Source: Streptomyces sp. NBC_01016
Lineage (GTDB): Bacteria > Actinomycetota > Actinomycetes > Streptomycetales > Streptomycetaceae
Direction of reading: 5' to 3'
DNA length: 64,000 bases
NCBI RefSeq assembly: GCF_026341035.1
Contig: NZ_JAPEOQ010000002.1
Span: 2,046,001 to 2,110,000, forward strand
Positions within the stretch are counted from its first letter, which is position 1. Each line of letters starts with the position of its first letter. Position numbers and translations under genes: made by a program. Positions 52,659 to 62,012 of this stretch are shown here, one piece after another. The notes beneath the pieces were generated by a model. It was not told the origin of the DNA, searched no databases, and saw nothing but the letters and a program-made list of their open reading frames with translations.

Positions 52659-54322
52659 GGATGAGGGCAAGACCGTATCTGCACTGCGCGCCGGTGCCGG
52701 GCGGGGTCTACTTCAGCGGGGCACGGACCCAGTTCGTCCTCAAGGGCTGGGACCACCTGTTCAAGCTGGCGGACATTTGCGTGCCCCTCCTTGAACGAGG
52801 CACGACCGAGGACGACCTGGTGGCCGCCCTCGGAACTGAGCGGGCCAGGCCCGTCGTGCGCCATCTGACCGGGGGGCTGCGCGACCACGGAATGCTGCTC
52901 GACGAGGACGTCCTGCGCGGCGACCGTACGAGCACGGCCGACCGGGACCGGTATGCGGGCACGCTCGCCTACGTGGAGTCCGTGTGCGCGGACCCGTACA
53001 CCGCGTTCGCCGCGATCCGCGCGGCCCATGTGGTCCTCATCGGCCCCGCCACCGCGGTACGTCCCGCGGCCCGTGGACTGGACCGCGCCGGCGTCGGCCA
53101 GGTGCTCGCCCCGGACGGTACCGGCCTCGCGGCGTGCGAGGGCGCGGACGTCGTAATGTGGTGCGGCTCCGGTGAATCCGCTCCCGGGTGGGTATCCGAG
53201 GGCGTACCCATCGTGCCGGTTCTCCTCGACGACCACGTGCTGCAGGTAGGCCCCGTCATCCGGCATGCCGCCCAGGCCCCGCTGCTCGGCGCCTTTCATC
53301 GCAGGGTGCTCGACTGGGCACAGGGGGAGGAACTCGGCCCCGCCGCGCGGCCGGTGGCCGACGCGATGGCCGGGGCGATCGCGGGACAGCTGGTGCTCGA
53401 CGTCCTCGCGGGGCTCGACGAGGGCGGTGCCGCCCACGTGGTGCACGGCACCGAACTCGTCGCGGAGCGCGTCCTGCTGCACAGCGCCGACCCGGTGGAC
53501 GGGCTCCGGACCCTGGACGCCGTACATGCCGACCCACTTCCCGACCCCGATGAGGCCATCGAGTGGGTCAACACGCTCACTGCCCGCTGGAAAGGCCTGT
53601 TCGCCGCGACTCCGGCAGAACAGACACTCCCTCAAATGCCTCTTGCCGTAAGGGACATGGCACTGCGCACCGGTAGCGTCGGCCGGACCACTGTCTGGGC
53701 CTTCGACCAGCGCTCCGCGACGGTGGGCGCCGCCCTGGAAGTCCTGCGGAACATGCCCACCGTGACGCAGGGAGCGACAGGCGCCGCCGGTGCGACCGAG
53801 GAGCGCTGGCTCCTCGACGGAGTCCTCCGGCTGCTCGCCGGTGAAGCGGAGTCCGTGCACACGGACATCGAGGAGAGCGAGGAGACGGCCCGGATCCGCC
53901 GCATCCTCAAGGAGTGGCAACCGGCTCCGCTGACCACCAGCCTGCTCCACGTGCCCGGCCTCGACTGGCGCCTCGCCCGCGTCGAAATCACCGACAGCGG
54001 CGAGCCGTTGGGAGCATCCTGGGCCCCTGACGCGGACACCGCCACCCGCGAGGCCCTGAGTACGGCACTTGCCCGTGCGCAGGTGGAGGCCGCCCGCGGA
54101 AGCGGAGCCGATGTGCCCCAGCTGGTCACGGATTCGGTCAGCGCCGCGGACGAGGAGCAGATCGGCTCGCTCCGCGAGCAAGCCCTCAGGCTCGGCGCCG
54201 AGCGGGGCGTCTCCTACGAGGGCCGGCGGGCGCGGACCGACCCGGTCCTCGGCGAGATCCCCTTCTGGTCCGGCCCCGTCCGTGCCCGACAGCTCACGCA
54301 GGAGCCCCGCCATGCAGGATGA
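52655..54322 (+). CDS. RRE/ocin-ThiF-like cyclodehydratase partner (TbtF/LazD type)
   Basis: 555-residue protein. The first ~85 residues form a PqqD-like RiPP recognition element (YLHCAPVPGGVYFSGARTQF, LADICVPLLERGTTEDDLVA) expected to bind the precursor leader. The middle resembles a degenerate E1/ThiF fold (AAHVVLIGPATAVRPAARGL) without an intact ATP-binding signature, as in ocin-ThiF partners. A helical C-terminus follows. It should deliver the leader to the YcaO enzyme encoded next, whose start lies 11 nt inside this gene. Confidence 0.87.
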   Translation: MRMRARPYLHCAPVPGGVYFSGARTQFVLKGWDHLFKLADICVPLLERGTTEDDLVAALGTERARPVVRHLTGGLRDHGMLLDEDVLRGDRTSTADRDRYAGTLAYVESVCADPYTAFAAIRAAHVVLIGPATAVRPAARGLDRAGVGQVLAPDGTGLAACEGADVVMWCGSGESAPGWVSEGVPIVPVLLDDHVLQVGPVIRHAAQAPLLGAFHRRVLDWAQGEELGPAARPVADAMAGAIAGQLVLDVLAGLDEGGAAHVVHGTELVAERVLLHSADPVDGLRTLDAVHADPLPDPDEAIEWVNTLTARWKGLFAATPAEQTLPQMPLAVRDMALRTGSVGRTTVWAFDQRSATVGAALEVLRNMPTVTQGATGAAGATEERWLLDGVLRLLAGEAESVHTDIEESEETARIRRILKEWQPAPLTTSLLHVPGLDWRLARVEITDSGEPLGASWAPDADTATREALSTALARAQVEAARGSGADVPQLVTDSVSAADEEQIGSLREQALRLGAERGVSYEGRRARTDPVLGEIPFWSGPVRARQLTQEPRHAG

Positions 54323-56261
54323 ACAGCAGTACGGACCCGGGTTCCAAGGGGCTGCCCGACCCTGGGGAGAGGCCCTGCGACGGCTCGGCAGCTCGGCAGA
54401 CGCGAAGGTGGTCGCCAACCGCGGCTGGGATCTGGCCTGGGAGCGACTCCACTGGGAGAAGGCCGCCGCCAACGGCGAGGAACTCGTGTCGGTACGGGTG
54501 TACGACGACGAGGTCATCATTGGGCCCCGATGGGTGCCGGGCACCGACTCCGGCTGCGCGAGCTGCGCCGAGGTACGCGAACGCAACACCGCTGAGCACC
54601 CCCTGGCGACCACGCTGGACGCACCCCGCGCGGTCCCCCGCGCGGTCCAGCCCATGCTGCCCCTCCTGCTCGACGCGGCCGTGGACAATCTCGCCGAACA
54701 CCCTTTGTCGCCGGGCGAGTTGTACGCCGTGGGCGCTCGGTACGTGCGCCGGCACCGCATCCCGCGCAGCTTCTTCTGCCCGGCCTGCGCCGACCACGGG
54801 TCAGTCCTGGAGGACAGTCGGCGCCCTGAGCCCCTGAAGCTGCCGGCCGAACCCCTCTCGTCCACGGACCCCACTCGCGGGGCCGGCGGCGCGCACCTCA
54901 TCGAGCCCGGCACCCTCCGCGGACGCCTCCTGGACGCCAGGTTCGGGCCCGTCCAGGCCATCATGCGCGAGTCGAACGTGCCCTTCGCCATGAGCATGTG
55001 CCTGGCACCGGACGCCGCCGCCCCGGGCCACGGCCGGGCCGGGACGTTCGCCGAGGCCGACCCCGTCGGCATCATCGAGACCTACGAACGGCTCGGCAGC
55101 TTCCCCTTCGACACCCCGCTGCTCCTCGAGCGCTCCCACCGCGAGGTGGCCGACCGCGCCCTCGACCCGACCACGCTCGGGCAGCACACCGAGAAGCAAC
55201 TGGCCCACCCCAGCTGCCAGGTGCTCCCGTACACGCCGGACACCCCCATGGACTGGGTGTGGGGACACGACCTCGCCTCCGGCGATCCGCTGCTCGTGCC
55301 CGCCGAGGCGGGCTTCTACCAGTACGAACAGCGCTTCAAACTGTCCCGGCACGCGGCCCGCGCGGCCCGCGTCGAGGCAAGGAGGGCTCGCGCCGCGGGA
55401 CACCCGCCCCAACCCGGCACGCTGCGCAAGTACTTCCACGACTCGTCGAGCGGTTGCGCGGCCGGGTCGAGCCTCGCGGAGGCCGCGCTGCACTCCCTGC
55501 TCGAACTCGCCGAACGGGACGCCTTCCTGCTCTCCTGGCACCGCCGGCAGCCGCTGCCCCGGATCGCGAACGACTCGATCTCGGACCCGGAGAACCGGAG
55601 TCTGATCGACCTGATCCAGACGCGCGGCTTCGACGTCCACATCCTGGTGGCCCGGCAGGACATCGACCTGCCGATCGTGTGGGTGCTCGTGGTGAACCGG
55701 AAGAACCCCTTTCCGGCCTCGTACTCCTCCGGCGGCTCGGGCGCCAACCCGGACACCGCGATCCGTGGGGCCCTGCGCGAGGTCGCCCAGCTCGTCACCA
55801 ACAAGGTTCAGTGGAACCGGGGCGAGGCCGAGGAGACGCTCGACGACCCCTGGAAACTGGTGGAGCTCGAACAGCATCCGCAGCTGTACACACTGCCGGA
55901 GAAGCTGTCCCGCGTCACCGAAGTGCTCGGCGGACCGCGGACCACGACGCAGGACGCGTTCCCCGGCTGGCCCGACACGCTGCGCCGGGCCTCCGGCGGC
56001 ACCGTGCGCGGAGCCCTCGACCACGTCCGCGCGCTGTACGCCGCCGCGGGCCTGGACCGGATCGTCCTCGTGAACCAGACCACGCGCGAACACACCGACA
56101 CCGGCGTGTCCGTCGCCAAGGCCGTCGTGCCGGGCATCCTGCCGATGTGCTTCGGGCACGCGCAGCAGCGTCTGATGAATCTTCCCCGCCTGGCGGCAGC
56201 GCTCGCCGGCACATCGCAGGAGAACCGGGAAATCCCTTATGACCCGCACCCGTTCCCATGA
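54312..56261 (+). CDS. YcaO-domain azoline-forming cyclodehydratase (TbtG/LazE type)
   Basis: 649-residue YcaO protein. The N-terminal region has two CxxC pairs (CASC near 77-80, CPAC near 156-159) suited to structural zinc. The YcaO domain covers about 200-649 with GSSLAEAALHSLLELAERDA, SSGGSGANPDTAIRGALREV and the Pro-rich C-terminus YDPHPFP, which ends in the PxPxP-like tail of TOMM cyclodehydratases. It uses ATP to convert Cys (and possibly Ser/Thr) to azolines. It overlaps the partner gene by 11 nt and the dehydrogenase gene by 23 nt. Only two Cys exist in the core, so Thr/Ser may also be substrates. Confidence 0.93.
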   Translation: MQDEQQYGPGFQGAARPWGEALRRLGSSADAKVVANRGWDLAWERLHWEKAAANGEELVSVRVYDDEVIIGPRWVPGTDSGCASCAEVRERNTAEHPLATTLDAPRAVPRAVQPMLPLLLDAAVDNLAEHPLSPGELYAVGARYVRRHRIPRSFFCPACADHGSVLEDSRRPEPLKLPAEPLSSTDPTRGAGGAHLIEPGTLRGRLLDARFGPVQAIMRESNVPFAMSMCLAPDAAAPGHGRAGTFAEADPVGIIETYERLGSFPFDTPLLLERSHREVADRALDPTTLGQHTEKQLAHPSCQVLPYTPDTPMDWVWGHDLASGDPLLVPAEAGFYQYEQRFKLSRHAARAARVEARRARAAGHPPQPGTLRKYFHDSSSGCAAGSSLAEAALHSLLELAERDAFLLSWHRRQPLPRIANDSISDPENRSLIDLIQTRGFDVHILVARQDIDLPIVWVLVVNRKNPFPASYSSGGSGANPDTAIRGALREVAQLVTNKVQWNRGEAEETLDDPWKLVELEQHPQLYTLPEKLSRVTEVLGGPRTTTQDAFPGWPDTLRRASGGTVRGALDHVRALYAAAGLDRIVLVNQTTREHTDTGVSVAKAVVPGILPMCFGHAQQRLMNLPRLAAALAGTSQENREIPYDPHPFP

Positions 56262-57771
56262 GCCGACGCAGGTCAGGCGGGCGCCCGTCGACCTGCCGGC
56301 CCCGTTCGGCGACAACAACATCGAACGCGAGCCGCTCTGGTACGCATTCGGCGCGGGCGATGACGAACCGGCCGTGCCGCCCTGGACCTGGGTGGACCAG
56401 CCGCCGATGACCGCGCACACGCACCCGCCGGACCCGTCGTGCGTTCGCGGCGGGGCGCGCGCCGAACTGCCCGGGGAAACCCATGAGTTCCTCGACCGTG
56501 CGGCCTTCCCACACGGTCGGGTGGCCGTCGCGGACCCCGACGAAGCGCTGATGCGGGCGCTCGTCGCGACCTTCGGCGTGCAATGGGCCGACCCCGACAA
56601 CGTCTACAACCCGCACCGCGGTTACGCCTCCCCCCGCTGCCTCTACCCCGTCCAGGTCTTCGTGGACGACGGGGAACGCTGGAGCCTGCTCGAACCCGAG
56701 CGGCACACCCTGACCGCGCTCACCTCGGGCAGCCACCGCGGACGGCAGCGCCGGATCGCACTGACCGGCCGATACACCCGCATCCCTCGCGGCTACAAGT
56801 GGTTCCGTGGCTCCCTGGTGAATCTGGAACTTGGGATCGTGCTGCGTTCACTGGCGTTGTCCCTCGAACTGTTCGGGCTTTCCGCCAGGATGGTGCTGCC
56901 GCACGAGGGCTCCGCCGCGCTTCTGGAAGAACTCGGTCTGACGCCGAGCTGGGAATGGTCCCTGCCGGCGGTCATCGAGATCGGTCCCCGATCCACGGCC
57001 CCTGCCCCGTCATGCCACGTCTCGAAGCCGGAGGAGCAGCCCGAGGAGCCCGCGCTCCGTGACCTGGTGCGCGTCAACCGCACCCAAGCCTTCGGCGACG
57101 CCCCAAGTCCTGTGCCCTCCGCGATTCCGACACATGCGCTGCCCCCTCCTGGCACGCCGTCATGGGCCGAGCTGATGTGGCGGCGCAACTCGGGCCGGAT
57201 GCCTCGCGGGCTGCTCGGAATGAGCGGACGGCGCACCCGCACGACCGCGGGATCCGTCGAGGACGCCATCGGGTGGCTCGGCGTCCCGCCGCCGGGGCGG
57301 GCCCTCGCGGCCGTGTCGGATCTGATCGCTCTCACGGTCGTCACCCAGGATGTGTCCGGCTACGAGGACGGCATCCACCGGGTGCGCTCGGGCAAGGCCG
57401 TCACGCTGTCCGCCGACCGGACTGCGGCGGCCCGCCTGGAGGCGGAGTACGGATACGGGCTGAGCACGGACGCGGGCTGCGACATCCGCAATGCCTCGGC
57501 GATCTGGTTCATGTCCGTGAAGCCGCGCGAGCTCTTCGCGCGCCTCGGTGCCAACGGCTGGAGCGCGGCCCAGTACTGGTGCGGCTGGGCCCTGCACGGA
57601 CTGTGCCTGTCCACCACGGCGTACGGCATGTTCGCGCGTCCGGTCCGGGCGTTCAACGAGATACCCGCGCAGCGGATCCTCCAGCTGGATCCCGACGAGA
57701 TGATCGCGCTCGCCGCGGTGGTCGGCGCGCCCCGGTACGCGACCCATGCGCTGCTGGACATCAGAGTCTGA
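56239..57771 (+). CDS. nitroreductase-fold azoline dehydrogenase (TbtE/LazF N-part type)
   Basis: 510-residue protein with two nitroreductase-like halves. The first half has NVYNPHRGYASPRCLYPVQV and RGSLVNLELGIVLRSLALSL; the second has MWRRNSGRMPRGLLGMSG and YWCGWALHGLCLSTTAYGMF. This doubled layout is typical of thiopeptide azoline dehydrogenases, which use FMN to aromatise azolines. In lactazole the dehydrogenase and elimination activities are fused in LazF; here they are separate consecutive genes. The start overlaps the YcaO gene by 23 nt. It coexists with the SagB-type enzyme at 46168. Confidence 0.82.
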   Translation: MTRTRSHEPTQVRRAPVDLPAPFGDNNIEREPLWYAFGAGDDEPAVPPWTWVDQPPMTAHTHPPDPSCVRGGARAELPGETHEFLDRAAFPHGRVAVADPDEALMRALVATFGVQWADPDNVYNPHRGYASPRCLYPVQVFVDDGERWSLLEPERHTLTALTSGSHRGRQRRIALTGRYTRIPRGYKWFRGSLVNLELGIVLRSLALSLELFGLSARMVLPHEGSAALLEELGLTPSWEWSLPAVIEIGPRSTAPAPSCHVSKPEEQPEEPALRDLVRVNRTQAFGDAPSPVPSAIPTHALPPPGTPSWAELMWRRNSGRMPRGLLGMSGRRTRTTAGSVEDAIGWLGVPPPGRALAAVSDLIALTVVTQDVSGYEDGIHRVRSGKAVTLSADRTAAARLEAEYGYGLSTDAGCDIRNASAIWFMSVKPRELFARLGANGWSAAQYWCGWALHGLCLSTTAYGMFARPVRAFNEIPAQRILQLDPDEMIALAAVVGAPRYATHALLDIRV

Positions 57772-57785
57772 CAGAGGAGAACGCC

Positions 57786-58712
57786 TTGCCACAGCAGACA
57801 GCGGCCGAGCAGGTGACCACGGGGACCGGTACGGCCTGGTCCGCCTGGCACCTGCACCTGGCCTCGAACGCACAGTCATTGCTCGACCGTGTGGTGCAGC
57901 ATGTGATCGCCCCGGTGGTGCAGACCCTCGACGGCGCGCCCTGGTTCTTCATCCGGTACTGGGAGGCGGGCCCCCACCTCCGGCTCCGCATCGGCGACCT
58001 GAGCCCCGCGGAGCACGACCGGGTGGAGGCGCTGCTGCGTGAACTGCTCGCCACCGCGGGCCGGCCGGCGGAGGGCGAGGTAGTCCTCAAAGAGGAGGCG
58101 TACCGAGCCGAGGCCGGACTGCTCGCTCGCGGGGAGTACGGCAGCGACCACGCCGTTGTCGCGCTCCGGCCGCCGGGCGTGCACCGTGCCGTCTACGAGC
58201 CGGAGACCGAACGGTACGGCGGCCCCACCCTGATGCCCGCAGCCGAGCGGTTGTTCCAGCGGTCGAGCGAGCTGGTGGTCGCGCTGCTGCCCCACGTGTC
58301 GACGCCACAGACCCGCTCCGCGCTCGCACTGCGTGCCACCGTCTCCGCGGCCGCCGCCCTCGGCGACGGAGCCGAACAGGCCCTGTTCTACGCCCACAGC
58401 CTGACGGCCTGGCGGGCCTGGGCGGCCGGCCTCGGCAGCACTCCCGCCGAACTCGACCGGCTGTGCCACATCCCCGAGGGAACCGCCAAGCCCGTCGACC
58501 CGGACCAGCACGGGCCCTTCGTCAACTGGCATGCGGCCCTGACCGACTTGGTCCGGGAAATCCGCGTCACAACAGAACACGTGCCCGGGCAGATCGTCGT
58601 CTCGCACGTGCACATGCTCCACAACCGTCTCGGCCGCACACTCTTCGACGAGCTGCGCACCTACGCGTGGCTGGAGCGCGCCTTCCCCGTCCACCAGGAA
58701 GTGCGGACATGA
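57786..58712 (+). CDS. split LanB elimination protein (TbtC type, thiopeptide-type bacteriocin domain)
   Basis: 308-residue protein of the PF14028-like 'thiopeptide-type bacteriocin biosynthesis' family: WSAWHLHLASNAQSLLDRVV, GAPWFFIRYWEAGPHLRLRI (the conserved FIRYxxxGPHLR motif) and ERLFQRSSELVVALL. It should eliminate glutamate from Glu-Ser/Thr to give dehydroamino acids. The start is a TTG at 57786, decided by AGAGGAG 7 nt upstream and by homology beginning there; no ATG or GTG fits. It overlaps the following monooxygenase by ATGA. Confidence 0.9.
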   Translation: MPQQTAAEQVTTGTGTAWSAWHLHLASNAQSLLDRVVQHVIAPVVQTLDGAPWFFIRYWEAGPHLRLRIGDLSPAEHDRVEALLRELLATAGRPAEGEVVLKEEAYRAEAGLLARGEYGSDHAVVALRPPGVHRAVYEPETERYGGPTLMPAAERLFQRSSELVVALLPHVSTPQTRSALALRATVSAAAALGDGAEQALFYAHSLTAWRAWAAGLGSTPAELDRLCHIPEGTAKPVDPDQHGPFVNWHAALTDLVREIRVTTEHVPGQIVVSHVHMLHNRLGRTLFDELRTYAWLERAFPVHQEVRT

Positions 58713-59932
58713 CCGGCCGCCCGCGTATCGCCGTGGTGGGATCCGGCATCGGCGGCCTGACGCTGGCAGCGGCCCTCGCCGAGTCCGGTACACCCTGCGA
58801 GGTATTCGAGCAGACCCGCGCGATGGCCGAGATCGGCGCCGGGGTGCAGCTGGCTCCCAACGCCGCCTGTCACCTCCAGCGTCTCGGCATCGGAGCGGCA
58901 CTCACCCAACACGCCGTCCCCATCGAAGAGATGCACATGTACGGCCGCCGGGGCGACCTGATCACGAGCACACCGTTCGGCGCCGCGTGCGAAAGGCTGT
59001 ACGGGGCGCCCTACTACGCCGTGCACCGCGCCGACCTTCAAGGGGCGCTGCTCCGGCTGGTCGGCCCCGAACCGCTGCGACTCGGGCACCGGTTGACGAG
59101 TGTCGCCGCCGACGGCGACGAGCAGGTCCTCACCTTCGAGAACGGCTCCACGCACCGCGCCGACCTCGTGGTGGGTGCGGACGGCATCCACTCCGTGATC
59201 CGAGAAGAACTCGTCCGGGACGCACCCGTCTTCTCCGGCCTCGGCGTCTTCCGCGGACTGATTCCGGTCGACCGGCTGCCCGACGCGGCACGGGAACCGC
59301 TGATCAGGATGTGGCTCGGTCCCGGCCGGCACCTCGTCTGCTACCCGGTGTCCGGTGGCCGCCTGTTGAGCTTCGCGGCGATCGCCCCGCTCGCCGCGGC
59401 GACGGCGGAGTCCTGGTCCGCGCAGGGCGACCCCGCCGCGCTCATCGACGCCTTCGACGGGTGGAGCGGCCTCGTGCCCGACATCACCCGCGCTGCGGAC
59501 ACCGTCCGCCGGTGGGCGCTGTACGACAGGCCGGTCCTGCACACCTGGTCGGCGGGCCGCCTCACCGTGCTCGGCGACGCCGCCCACCCCATGCTCCCGT
59601 TCATGGCGCAGGGCGCGAACCAGGCCGTCGAGGATGCGGTGGAACTGGCCTCGCTGCTCGCAGGCGCCGGCACCGACGAGATTCCGCAGCGGCTGCGCAC
59701 CTACGAGCAGGCCCGGGCCCCGCGCGCGGCGGCGATCCAACAGGGATCACGCGGCCACTCGGAGACGATGCACCTGCCCGACGGACCGCGGCAGCGTGAA
59801 CGGGACCAGGCGCTGCGGCACGCCGCGGGCATTACCGGCCTGCGCGAGCGAGCCTGGCTATACGGCCACGAGGCCGGCGCTCGGCCCTCGCAGCGCGCGG
59901 CAACAGCAGAGGAAAGGGAATCAGCGTCATGA
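58709..59932 (+). CDS. class A FAD-dependent aromatic monooxygenase 1
   Basis: 407-residue salicylate-hydroxylase-like flavoprotein. It has the N-terminal FAD fold VVGSGIGGLTLAAALAESG, the DG motif LVVGADGIHSVIREEL, and the GD motif LGDAAHPMLPFMAQGANQAV. Such enzymes hydroxylate or epoxidise electron-rich aromatics. Next to a 3,4-AHBA pathway it resembles PtmB3 (3,4-AHBA hydroxylation) or AsuE1/AsuE3 (epoxyquinol formation in asukamycin); which one fits is inference. It is coupled by ATGA at both ends, so it is made with the RiPP enzymes. Confidence 0.9.
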   Translation: MTGRPRIAVVGSGIGGLTLAAALAESGTPCEVFEQTRAMAEIGAGVQLAPNAACHLQRLGIGAALTQHAVPIEEMHMYGRRGDLITSTPFGAACERLYGAPYYAVHRADLQGALLRLVGPEPLRLGHRLTSVAADGDEQVLTFENGSTHRADLVVGADGIHSVIREELVRDAPVFSGLGVFRGLIPVDRLPDAAREPLIRMWLGPGRHLVCYPVSGGRLLSFAAIAPLAAATAESWSAQGDPAALIDAFDGWSGLVPDITRAADTVRRWALYDRPVLHTWSAGRLTVLGDAAHPMLPFMAQGANQAVEDAVELASLLAGAGTDEIPQRLRTYEQARAPRAAAIQQGSRGHSETMHLPDGPRQRERDQALRHAAGITGLRERAWLYGHEAGARPSQRAATAEERESAS

Positions 59933-61119
59933 CGGACACCAGCCTGCGGGTCGCCGTGGTCGGGGCGGGAGTGTCGGGACTCGCGCTCGCCATCCTGCTC
60001 CGCCGCCGCGGCGTGCGCTGCGACGTCTACGAGAAGTCAGCAGCGCTCGGCGCGGCGGGCGCGGGGATCCAACTGTCCCCGAACGGGGCCCGCATACTCC
60101 ACGAGCTCGGTGCCGAAGCGGCGCTGCGCCGCAAGGGCATCACGGCGCAGGCCATCGAGACGCGCCGCTGGAGCGACGGCACGCTGCTGTCGCGTGCCCC
60201 GTACGGAGACGCCTGTGTCGAACGGTTCGGGGCGCCGTACCACCTCGTGCACCGAGCCGACCTGCAGGCCTGCCTCATGGAGCTGCTGCCACATGGCGGC
60301 TTGTCCCTGGGGCGGGCGGTGGACAGCGTCGTGGACCACGAGAGCCACGCCGAACTGCGTTTCACGGACGGCGGATCAGTGACGGCCGACGTGGTGGTCG
60401 GCGCCGATGGAGTGCACTCCGCGGTACGCTCCGCCGTGCTGGACGACCGGCCGGTCCACGCGGGTTACTCGGTGTACAGGGGACTCGTATCAGCCTCCTC
60501 CGTACCCTCTTTCACGACCGACCCGCGGGTCATGTTCTGGTTCGGGCCGGGTCGCCACGTCACCTACTACCCTGTCTCGTCCGGACGGACGGTTCACTTC
60601 AGCGCGGTGTGCGCCGACCCGCACTCAGGCACAGGCCCAGGCAGGGCTCCCGCCGACACCGAAGGGCTCATGGCCGAGTTCGAGGGGTGGCACGAGGATG
60701 TCCGGCGGGTGCTGAGCACCGCGGACTCGGTGACGCGTTGGGACCTCTTCGACCGGGACCTGTCCCACCGGTACGTCACCGGACGGGTCGCCCTGTCCGG
60801 CGACGCGGCGCACCCCATGCTGCCCTTTCTCTCCCAGGGCGCGAGTCAGGCCCTGGAGGACGCCGTCGTCCTGGCGGACGTCCTCACCCGGCACGGTGAC
60901 GACGTGCCGGGCGCCCTGCGCGCGTACGAAGCCGTTCGGATGCCCCGTACCGCCGAGGTGCACCGGCAGTCACGCCTGCGGGCCGATTCCTTCCACCTCC
61001 CGGACGGTCCTCAACAGGCGGCCCGCGACGCCGAGTTGACACACCACCAGGACCTCTCTCACCTCGACTGGCTCTACCGGGCCGACCTTCGTCCGGCACC
61101 GGCCCTCGCCGGGCGCTGA
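59929..61119 (+). CDS. class A FAD-dependent aromatic monooxygenase 2
   Basis: 396-residue paralogue of the preceding enzyme, with VVGAGVSGLALAILLRRRG, VVVGADGVHSAVRSAVL and LSGDAAHPMLPFLSQGASQ. The two share the same fold and motif spacing and probably act one after the other on the same aromatic ring, as AsuE1 and AsuE3 do. Last gene of the rightward operon; a strong terminator follows. Confidence 0.9.
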   Translation: MTDTSLRVAVVGAGVSGLALAILLRRRGVRCDVYEKSAALGAAGAGIQLSPNGARILHELGAEAALRRKGITAQAIETRRWSDGTLLSRAPYGDACVERFGAPYHLVHRADLQACLMELLPHGGLSLGRAVDSVVDHESHAELRFTDGGSVTADVVVGADGVHSAVRSAVLDDRPVHAGYSVYRGLVSASSVPSFTTDPRVMFWFGPGRHVTYYPVSSGRTVHFSAVCADPHSGTGPGRAPADTEGLMAEFEGWHEDVRRVLSTADSVTRWDLFDRDLSHRYVTGRVALSGDAAHPMLPFLSQGASQALEDAVVLADVLTRHGDDVPGALRAYEAVRMPRTAEVHRQSRLRADSFHLPDGPQQAARDAELTHHQDLSHLDWLYRADLRPAPALAGR

Positions 61120-61148
61120 CAGGTCCGCTGATCAGGCACGAACGACAG

Positions 61149-61176
61149 GGCGGGGCCACCCGGAGGCGGCCCCGCC
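61149..61176. terminator. bidirectional terminator at the end of the RiPP operon
   Basis: GGCGGGGCC (61149-61157) pairs perfectly with GGCCCCGCC (61168-61176) across a 10-nt loop, between the convergent ends of the monooxygenase operon and the ABC exporter operon. Confidence 0.8.
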
Positions 61177-61193
61177 GTCCGTGCGTCCGCGGC

Positions 61194-62012
61194 TCACTCT
61201 GGCCGCGGATCCCAGCGGAACCGCCGTACGGCCACGACCGCGCCCAGCACGCCCCACGCCGCCAGCACCGCAAGCTGCTTCCAGCCGTAACCGCCGGACG
61301 CCCCGGTCATCGCTGCCAGCAGGGCCTCGTTGAAGGGCCTGACCGGTAGCAGCCCGGCGACGGTGTTCAGCGTGCCGGCGTGGATGGGGAAGTAGCTTCC
61401 CGAGATGAACACCAGTGGGAACTGGATGAACTGCACCAGGGCGGGCGCCGATTCGGCACTCCTTACCAGTGAGGCGACGCCGGCCCCGAGGGCGCAGAAG
61501 CTCGCGGCGCCCAGCACCAGGATGAGGGCGAGCTCCGCCCAGTGGGCGGGCAGCGGGACACCGTAGAGCCTGCCCACCCCGATGACCAGCACGATATCGA
61601 TGACGCTGACCAGCACACAGTGAGCCAGCAGTCCGACGAAGTAGATCCAGGCCGGAAGCGGGGTCGTGCGCAGCCGCTTGAGCATCCCGGTCTGCCGCCG
61701 GGTCGACAGCACGATGGCCAACTGGCCGTAGCAGGCTCCTAGTACGGAGACCGCTGCGATCGTCGGTGTGTAGTACTCCATCCCGGACAGGCCGAAGTAG
61801 AAGTCGGACTTCTCGGTGCCGCCGAACACCGCGCCGAAGATGGTGACGACGAGCACCGGCAGCAAGAACGTGAAGACCGTGGCCTGCGGATTGCGCCAGA
61901 AGGAAAGCTGCTCGTAACGGATCTGATGCATCACGAGGCGTGCGCGCCCGCGGCCCGCTGGGCCCGCAGGAAGGGAGGTGGCGGCCGCGGGAGCCGACGT
62001 CGAGACGGTCAT
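61194..62012 (-). CDS. ABC-2 type exporter permease of the RiPP cluster
   Basis: 272-residue permease with six membrane segments (VFTFLLPVLVVTIFGAVFGG, TIAAVSVLGACYGQLAIVLS, IYFVGLLAHCVLVSVIDIVL, LALILVLGAASFCALGAGVA, ALVQFIQFPLVFISGSYFPI, LAVLAAWGVLGAVVAVRRF), the ABC-2 layout of drug exporters. ATG 62012 overlaps the ATPase stop by ATGA. It probably exports the finished product and gives self-resistance; no L11-targeting methyltransferase is present in the window. Confidence 0.9.
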   Translation of the reverse strand: MTVSTSAPAAATSLPAGPAGRGRARLVMHQIRYEQLSFWRNPQATVFTFLLPVLVVTIFGAVFGGTEKSDFYFGLSGMEYYTPTIAAVSVLGACYGQLAIVLSTRRQTGMLKRLRTTPLPAWIYFVGLLAHCVLVSVIDIVLVIGVGRLYGVPLPAHWAELALILVLGAASFCALGAGVASLVRSAESAPALVQFIQFPLVFISGSYFPIHAGTLNTVAGLLPVRPFNEALLAAMTGASGGYGWKQLAVLAAWGVLGAVVAVRRFRWDPRPE

